Part shown: positions 58,927 through 64,000 of the stretch, piece after piece
How positions within the stretch are numbered: position 1 is the stretch's first letter
How the letters are laid out: each line of letters begins with the position of its first letter
Notes under the pieces: generated by a model
The model's database searches: none
What the model saw: only the letters and a program-made list of their open reading frames with translations
What the model was told of the DNA's origin: nothing
Position numbers and translations under genes: made by a program
From: Geopseudomonas sagittaria
Lineage (GTDB): Bacteria > Pseudomonadota > Gammaproteobacteria > Pseudomonadales > Pseudomonadaceae
DNA length: 64,000 nucleotides
NCBI RefSeq assembly: GCF_900115715.1
Contig: NZ_FOXM01000005.1
Span: 1-64,000, forward strand
Reading direction: 5' to 3'

Positions 58927-60138
58927 TTACACCACTTCCCCGGCGGCATGCCCGGAGGCCCAGGCCCACTGGAAGTTGAAGCCGCCGAGGTGGCCGGTGA
59001 CGTCGAGCACCTCGCCGATGAAGTACAGGCCGGGGGACTTCTGCGACTCCATGGTCTTCGACGACACCTCGCGGGTGTCCACGCCGCCGAGGGTGACTTC
59101 GGCGGTGCGATAGCCCTCGGTGCCGGCCGGCACCAGCCGCCAGTCGCTCAGCTGCCCGGCGATGGCCTGCAGCTCGCCCGGGGTGTACTGCTTGAGCGGC
59201 TTGCTGGCGCACCACAGCTCGCAGAGCAGGCCGGCCATCTTCTTGGTGAACACCTCGCCGAGCAGGGTCTTCAGCTCGATGTTCGGCCGTTCGGCCTGCT
59301 GGCCGGCCAGCCACTCCAGCGCATCGCGGTCGGGCAGCAGGTTGATCGCCAGGCTGTCGCCGCTGTGCCAGTAGGAGGAAATCTGCAGCATGGCCGGGCC
59401 GCTGAGGCCGCGGTGGGTGAACAGCAGGTTCTCGCGAAAGCTCTTGTCGTTGCAGCTGACCAGGCAGTCCACGGCAGTGCCGGACAGCTCGCTGCACAGC
59501 GCCTTGAGCTGCGGGTCGGTGACGGTGAACGGCACCAGGCCGGCGCGGGTCGGCAGCACGCTGTGGCCGAACTGGCGGGCGACCTGGTAGCCGAAGCCCG
59601 TGGCGCCGAGGGTGGGAATCGACAGGCCGCCGGTGGCGATCACCAGCGACTGGCAGGCGACCGCGCCGGCGCTGGTGGCCAGCCGGTAGCCGGCGTCAGT
59701 GCGCTCGATCTGTTCGATCGCGGTGTCCAGGCGGATCTCGGCGCCGTTCTCGCTGCACTCGACCAGCAGCAGCTGCAGGATGTCGCTGGCCTTGCGGTCG
59801 CAGAACAGCTGGCCGAGCTTCTTCTCGTGGTAGGGCACGTCGTGTTTGCACACCAGCTCGATGAAGTCCCACTGGGTGTAGCGGGCCAGCGCCGACTTGC
59901 AGAAGTGCGGATTGTGCGAGAGGAAGTCGGCCGGCTCGGTGTACATGTTGGTGAAGTTGCAGCGCCCGCCGCCGGACATGAGGATCTTCTTGCCGGCCTT
60001 GTTGGCGTGGTCCAGCACCAGCACGCGGCGGCCGCGGCCGGCGGCGGTCAGCGCGCACATCAGGCCGGCGGCGCCGGCGCCGATGATCACAACGTCGGAG
60101 GTCACAACGTTGGAGGTCAGAACAGCGGGACTGGACAC
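58927..60138 (-). CDS. YhiN/HI0933-type FAD-dependent oxidoreductase
   Basis: Flavoprotein of the HI0933 family; physiological role not established (some are called aminoacetone oxidase-like). The 403-residue protein has an FAD-binding GxGxxG in VVIIGAGAAGLMCAL and the family motif SGGGRCNFTN, with a C-terminal GGFNFQWAWASG that closes the flavin site. No ATG lies close; GTG 60138, preceded by AGAGAG, is chosen because it gives a short leader before the Rossmann fold, whereas an extended frame to 60426 would overlap the next gene. A small tandem repeat in the leader encodes TSNV-VTSDV. Confidence 0.88.
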   Translation of the reverse strand: MSSPAVLTSNVVTSDVVIIGAGAAGLMCALTAAGRGRRVLVLDHANKAGKKILMSGGGRCNFTNMYTEPADFLSHNPHFCKSALARYTQWDFIELVCKHDVPYHEKKLGQLFCDRKASDILQLLLVECSENGAEIRLDTAIEQIERTDAGYRLATSAGAVACQSLVIATGGLSIPTLGATGFGYQVARQFGHSVLPTRAGLVPFTVTDPQLKALCSELSGTAVDCLVSCNDKSFRENLLFTHRGLSGPAMLQISSYWHSGDSLAINLLPDRDALEWLAGQQAERPNIELKTLLGEVFTKKMAGLLCELWCASKPLKQYTPGELQAIAGQLSDWRLVPAGTEGYRTAEVTLGGVDTREVSSKTMESQKSPGLYFIGEVLDVTGHLGGFNFQWAWASGHAAGEVV

Positions 60139-60202
60139 GGCGGGGCTCTCTGGCAGGCGGCAAGGGCGCGCATGGTAGCAAAGCGTCGTCGGCCTGCGCA
60201 GA

Positions 60203-61687
60203 TCAGAGCTCGTCCGGTGGGGTCGGCTCGCCCTGCGCCTGGCCTTCGGGGTGCTGGCGCCCCAGGTGCATGCAGTTGCGGCCGGCGGCCTTGGCCCGGT
60301 ACATCGCCTGATCGGCCTCGCGCAGCAGGTCGTTGCCGGTGCCACAGTCCTCGCCGAAGCTGATGCCGATGCTGGCGCCGATGCGGATGCTCTGCTCGCC
60401 GAGCCGGAAGGGCTGGCTGAGGGCATCCAGAATGCGTGCGGCCAGCGCCTGGGCCTGCTGCGGACTGCCGATGCTTTCGCAGACCAGCACGAACTCGTCG
60501 CCGCCCAGGCGCGCCACCAGATCGGTGGCGCGTGCGCTGGCCTGCAGGCGGCGGGCGACCTCGATCAGCAGCTGGTCGCCGACTTCGTGACCATGGCAAT
60601 CGTTGACCGGCTTGAATTCGTCCAGATCGAGCATGATCAGCGCGAGCAGTTCGTTGCGCCGGCGCGCGCGCTGCCAGGCCAGCTCCAGATGCTGGCGCAG
60701 GGCCATGCGGTTGGCCAGGCCAGTGAGCGGGTCGCGCATGGCCAGTTCGCGCAGGCGCGCATTGGCGGCCGCCAGCGCTTCGGTGCGTTCGGCCACCCGC
60801 CGCTCGAGGATTTGCTCCTGTTCCTGCAGGGCCTGCAGGCTTTGCGCCTGGGCAGCGCTCCTCTCGCGCTTGAGGGCGTTGAGGCGTGCCGCCAGGGCGA
60901 AGGACAGCAGCAGCATCTGCAGCGCCGAACCGAGCAGCAAGGCATTGCTGGTGAGCGGGTTCGCCGGCAACAGGCCGGTGATGCGCAGCGCCAGCAGCAC
61001 CGCGGCGCATTGCAGCAGCAGCCAGGCGGCGAGGAAGATGCGCGCTGCCGGCACCCGCTGCAGCGTGGCGTCGAGGCCGCACAGCGAGAGCAGGAGGAGA
61101 TTGCCGGCGCTGAGCAGGGCGAGCCCCTGCAGCAGCGCCTCGACCGGCAACAGCAGGCTGCCGAGGGCGATGGCCAGCAGGATGGCGAGATCCAGGGTCA
61201 GCAGGTGATCCCAGCGCGGCATCTGGCGCGGGGTATCAAGGAAGCTGCGGCTGAACAGCAGCGCGCAGATATTGGCCAGGGTGATGAAGACGGGCAGGGC
61301 GCGGCTGTCCCATGCCTCCCCTGCGGGCCACAGGTACTGGTTGCCGAGACCGGTGACGCCGAGCATGGCGCCGGCGAAGCTGGCCGCGTACAGGACGTAG
61401 AACAGGATGCTGCGCTCGCCCAGGGCGAGGTACAGCAGCAGGTTGTAGCCGATCAGCCCCAGCAGCATGCCGAAGTACAGCGCCAGCAGGACGGTGGCGG
61501 TGCCGGGGGCGAAGGTATGGCCCTCCGCCAGCAGGGGCGCCAGCGCCGCCTGGCCGCCGGCGGGCAGCGCCAGCAGGGTGAGCAGCAGGAGCAGGCCGAG
61601 CAGCCGCCACACGAACCCCGCACCGGGACGGACGACCGCCCGCACCGGCTCGGGCTGGCAGGCGCTCCGGCTGGATGCATGGTGCAT
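60203..61687 (-). CDS. 7TM-domain diguanylate cyclase lacking the usual periplasmic sensor
   Basis: Predicted c-di-GMP synthase. From ATG 61687 the 494 residues contain a signal or first helix (FVWRLLGLLLLLTLLALP), a 7TMR-DISM-like block of seven helices (about 65-265), a coiled coil (about 270-310, ERRVAERTEALAAAN) and a GGDEF domain (about 315-475) with GGDEF in ARLGGDEFVLV and an RxxD site (RATD). Only about 20 residues lie between the first helix and the 7TM block, so the 150-200 residue 7TMR-DISMED2 domain is absent. A longer frame begins at GTG 61786; the start is not certain. Confidence 0.87.
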   Translation of the reverse strand: MHHASSRSACQPEPVRAVVRPGAGFVWRLLGLLLLLTLLALPAGGQAALAPLLAEGHTFAPGTATVLLALYFGMLLGLIGYNLLLYLALGERSILFYVLYAASFAGAMLGVTGLGNQYLWPAGEAWDSRALPVFITLANICALLFSRSFLDTPRQMPRWDHLLTLDLAILLAIALGSLLLPVEALLQGLALLSAGNLLLLSLCGLDATLQRVPAARIFLAAWLLLQCAAVLLALRITGLLPANPLTSNALLLGSALQMLLLSFALAARLNALKRERSAAQAQSLQALQEQEQILERRVAERTEALAAANARLRELAMRDPLTGLANRMALRQHLELAWQRARRRNELLALIMLDLDEFKPVNDCHGHEVGDQLLIEVARRLQASARATDLVARLGGDEFVLVCESIGSPQQAQALAARILDALSQPFRLGEQSIRIGASIGISFGEDCGTGNDLLREADQAMYRAKAAGRNCMHLGRQHPEGQAQGEPTPPDEL

Positions 61688-61860
61688 GGAATGGCTCGTG
61701 GATCCCGTCGCGGTTGGCAGCGTCGTCGTACCGCGCAGGCACGGCAACGCTGTTATGGCCGATTGCCATGCCCCAACTGTAGCCACTGGCCGCAGCGGTC
61801 GCTGAAGGAAAGCGCGCCGCTGGGCAGTCGGCGCTCAGGCGCCGACGAGCGGTGGGGGAC

Positions 61861-63261
<1,401 letters not shown>

Positions 63262-64000
63262 GGATGGACAGTGTAACAGGCTGGCGTCCCGGTGCCGCCG
63301 CTGGCGGGTGGTCGGCGGCGCTTCTGTAATGCTCGTGGAAATCGCTGCAGGTTTTGTTGTTGCTAATATTTATGAAGATATTTTATTGGTGTTGGTGGGT
63401 GCGGTTTTTCAGTTGAGTAGTTGTTTGTGGGTTTGCTTGTTGTCGGTTGTCGGTTGTCGGTTGTCGGAGTGGGTTGCGAAGTTGCAATTAACCGATATCG
63501 CTGGTGAGTGGAGTTTGGCTCTTTCGGGCGAATTTATTATATCGGCTGGTATTGAATGGAGATTGTCCCCTTGAGTGCGGGGATCGCCGTGCTGCGGGCA
63601 TGATCGCCACTCCTTCAGGTTCATTCTGTCTTGTGGCCGCGCGCCGGAACCAGCCAGATCAGCGCGCAGCGAGGTCGGCGGTCAGCGTCAGTTCCGGGCG
63701 GGCCTCGGCAGCGGCTCGAGCCGCAGGCGCTTCGCATGGGCGGCCCGGTTGCCTGCGGGGGCGTTCGGGTGACCGTCTTGCTCCTCGGGCGGGAGATAGC
63801 GGGGCGCGTCCGCGCCTGCTGGCCCATCTTTGCCTGGCAATGCTCTAGGTCAGGCTTGCCGGGGCTAGGTATCGTTGAGGAATGGCCTGGCCGCGCCGAT
63901 CGGGAAGAGTTTTTTGGCGCTTCCTTGAGACTAAAGTCGGGGCTTTCTTTTTGTGGGGCCACTTTGTTAGATTCAATATGTGTGTTTCTTTCACCTGCAA
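63262..64000. other. Gene-poor, partly AT-rich end of the window
   Basis: No convincing gene was found. Bases about 63340-63560 are visibly AT-richer than the rest and contain a heptamer microsatellite. A frame of 111 codons (63239-63574) spans part of the AT-rich stretch but overlaps the dbpA start and has no family resemblance. From about 63600 the sequence returns to high GC without a coding pattern. Near the right edge there is GACTAAAGTC and a T-rich run that could belong to a promoter of a gene outside the window. Confidence 0.6.
63440..63467. repeat. Heptamer microsatellite (TTGTCGG) x4
   Basis: Four perfect copies of the seven-base unit TTGTCGG lie head to tail. A seven-base unit is not a multiple of three, so changes in copy number would shift any reading frame across it. 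Confidence 0.93.

Noticed and set aside
63440-63467. Short direct repeats as a CRISPR or iteron origin
   Set aside because: Seven-base units abut each other without spacing, unlike CRISPR repeats, and no replication initiator gene or DnaA boxes are evident.
63928-63945. GACTAAAGTC as a known regulator site near the right edge
   Set aside because: It is an imperfect palindrome that recalls promoters of acetate or alcohol genes, but the gene it would serve is outside the window and no matrix could be applied.
63621-63962. Frame of 113 codons on the minus strand at the right end
   Set aside because: No ribosome binding site, no recognisable motif, and overlap with other equally weak frames.

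Overview
The window is a high-GC gammaproteobacterial chromosome segment that reads as Pseudomonas (sensu lato). The evidence is gene content and order (gspE-like, CYTH-CHAD, DUF47, pit, argE, argA, gshA, tex, ompR-envZ, rimK, hslR-hslO, pckA; then metK, ArsR-methyltransferase, tkt, epd, pgk, fba), an OprD-type porin, and dispersed REP-like palindromes. No prophage, insertion sequence, CRISPR array, rRNA or tRNA was recognised. Gene boundaries come from reading frames, Shine-Dalgarno placement and family lengths. No database search was run.

Bases 1-14540 are a catabolic island for homoprotocatechuate (3,4-dihydroxyphenylacetate). A leftward TRAP transporter operon (dctP-dctQ-dctM, the last gene cut by the window edge) diverges from an OprD-family porin. 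Then comes the AraC-type regulator hpaA, divergent from hpaG1-hpaG2-hpaE-hpaD-hpaF-hpaH-hpaI-SSADH-hpaR and a GlcG/HbpS-like gene. The enzymes take the ring-cleavage product to pyruvate and succinate. A sigma70-like promoter before hpaG1 has a perfect 14-base palindrome exactly between its -35 and -10, and a near copy just downstream. Related palindromes lie before the TRAP operon and between it and the porin, so one regulator, probably HpaR, may control uptake and breakdown together. The 4-hydroxyphenylacetate hydroxylase oxygenase is not in the window. A flavin reductase with a C-terminal MarR-like domain, resembling the reductase of a two-component hydroxylase, sits alone at 52-53 kb.

Bases 14550-40600 are backbone: an array of three 106-base REP-like units, an orphan GspE-type ATPase, phosphate genes (CYTH-CHAD, DUF47, Pit), arginine and glutathione synthesis (argE, argA, gshA), a thioesterase and tex, the OmpR-EnvZ pair, rimB-rimK behind a periplasmic-sensor diguanylate cyclase, redox/heat chaperones (hslR, hslO), pckA, and yrfG/nudE/cysQ.

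Bases 40860-49500 hold central carbon and one-carbon genes: metK in an apparent operon with an ArsR-methyltransferase fusion regulator, divergent from tkt, then epd, pgk and fba. Bases 49570-63260 hold a GAF-PAS-PAS diguanylate cyclase, a YgjP-type hydrolase, the orphan flavin reductase, a YqjD/YqjE/YqjK-like envelope cluster with a FUSC-family membrane protein, an NfeD-slipin pair, a YhiN-type flavoprotein, a 7TM diguanylate cyclase and dbpA. The last 740 bases hold no convincing gene and include an AT-richer stretch with a heptamer microsatellite.
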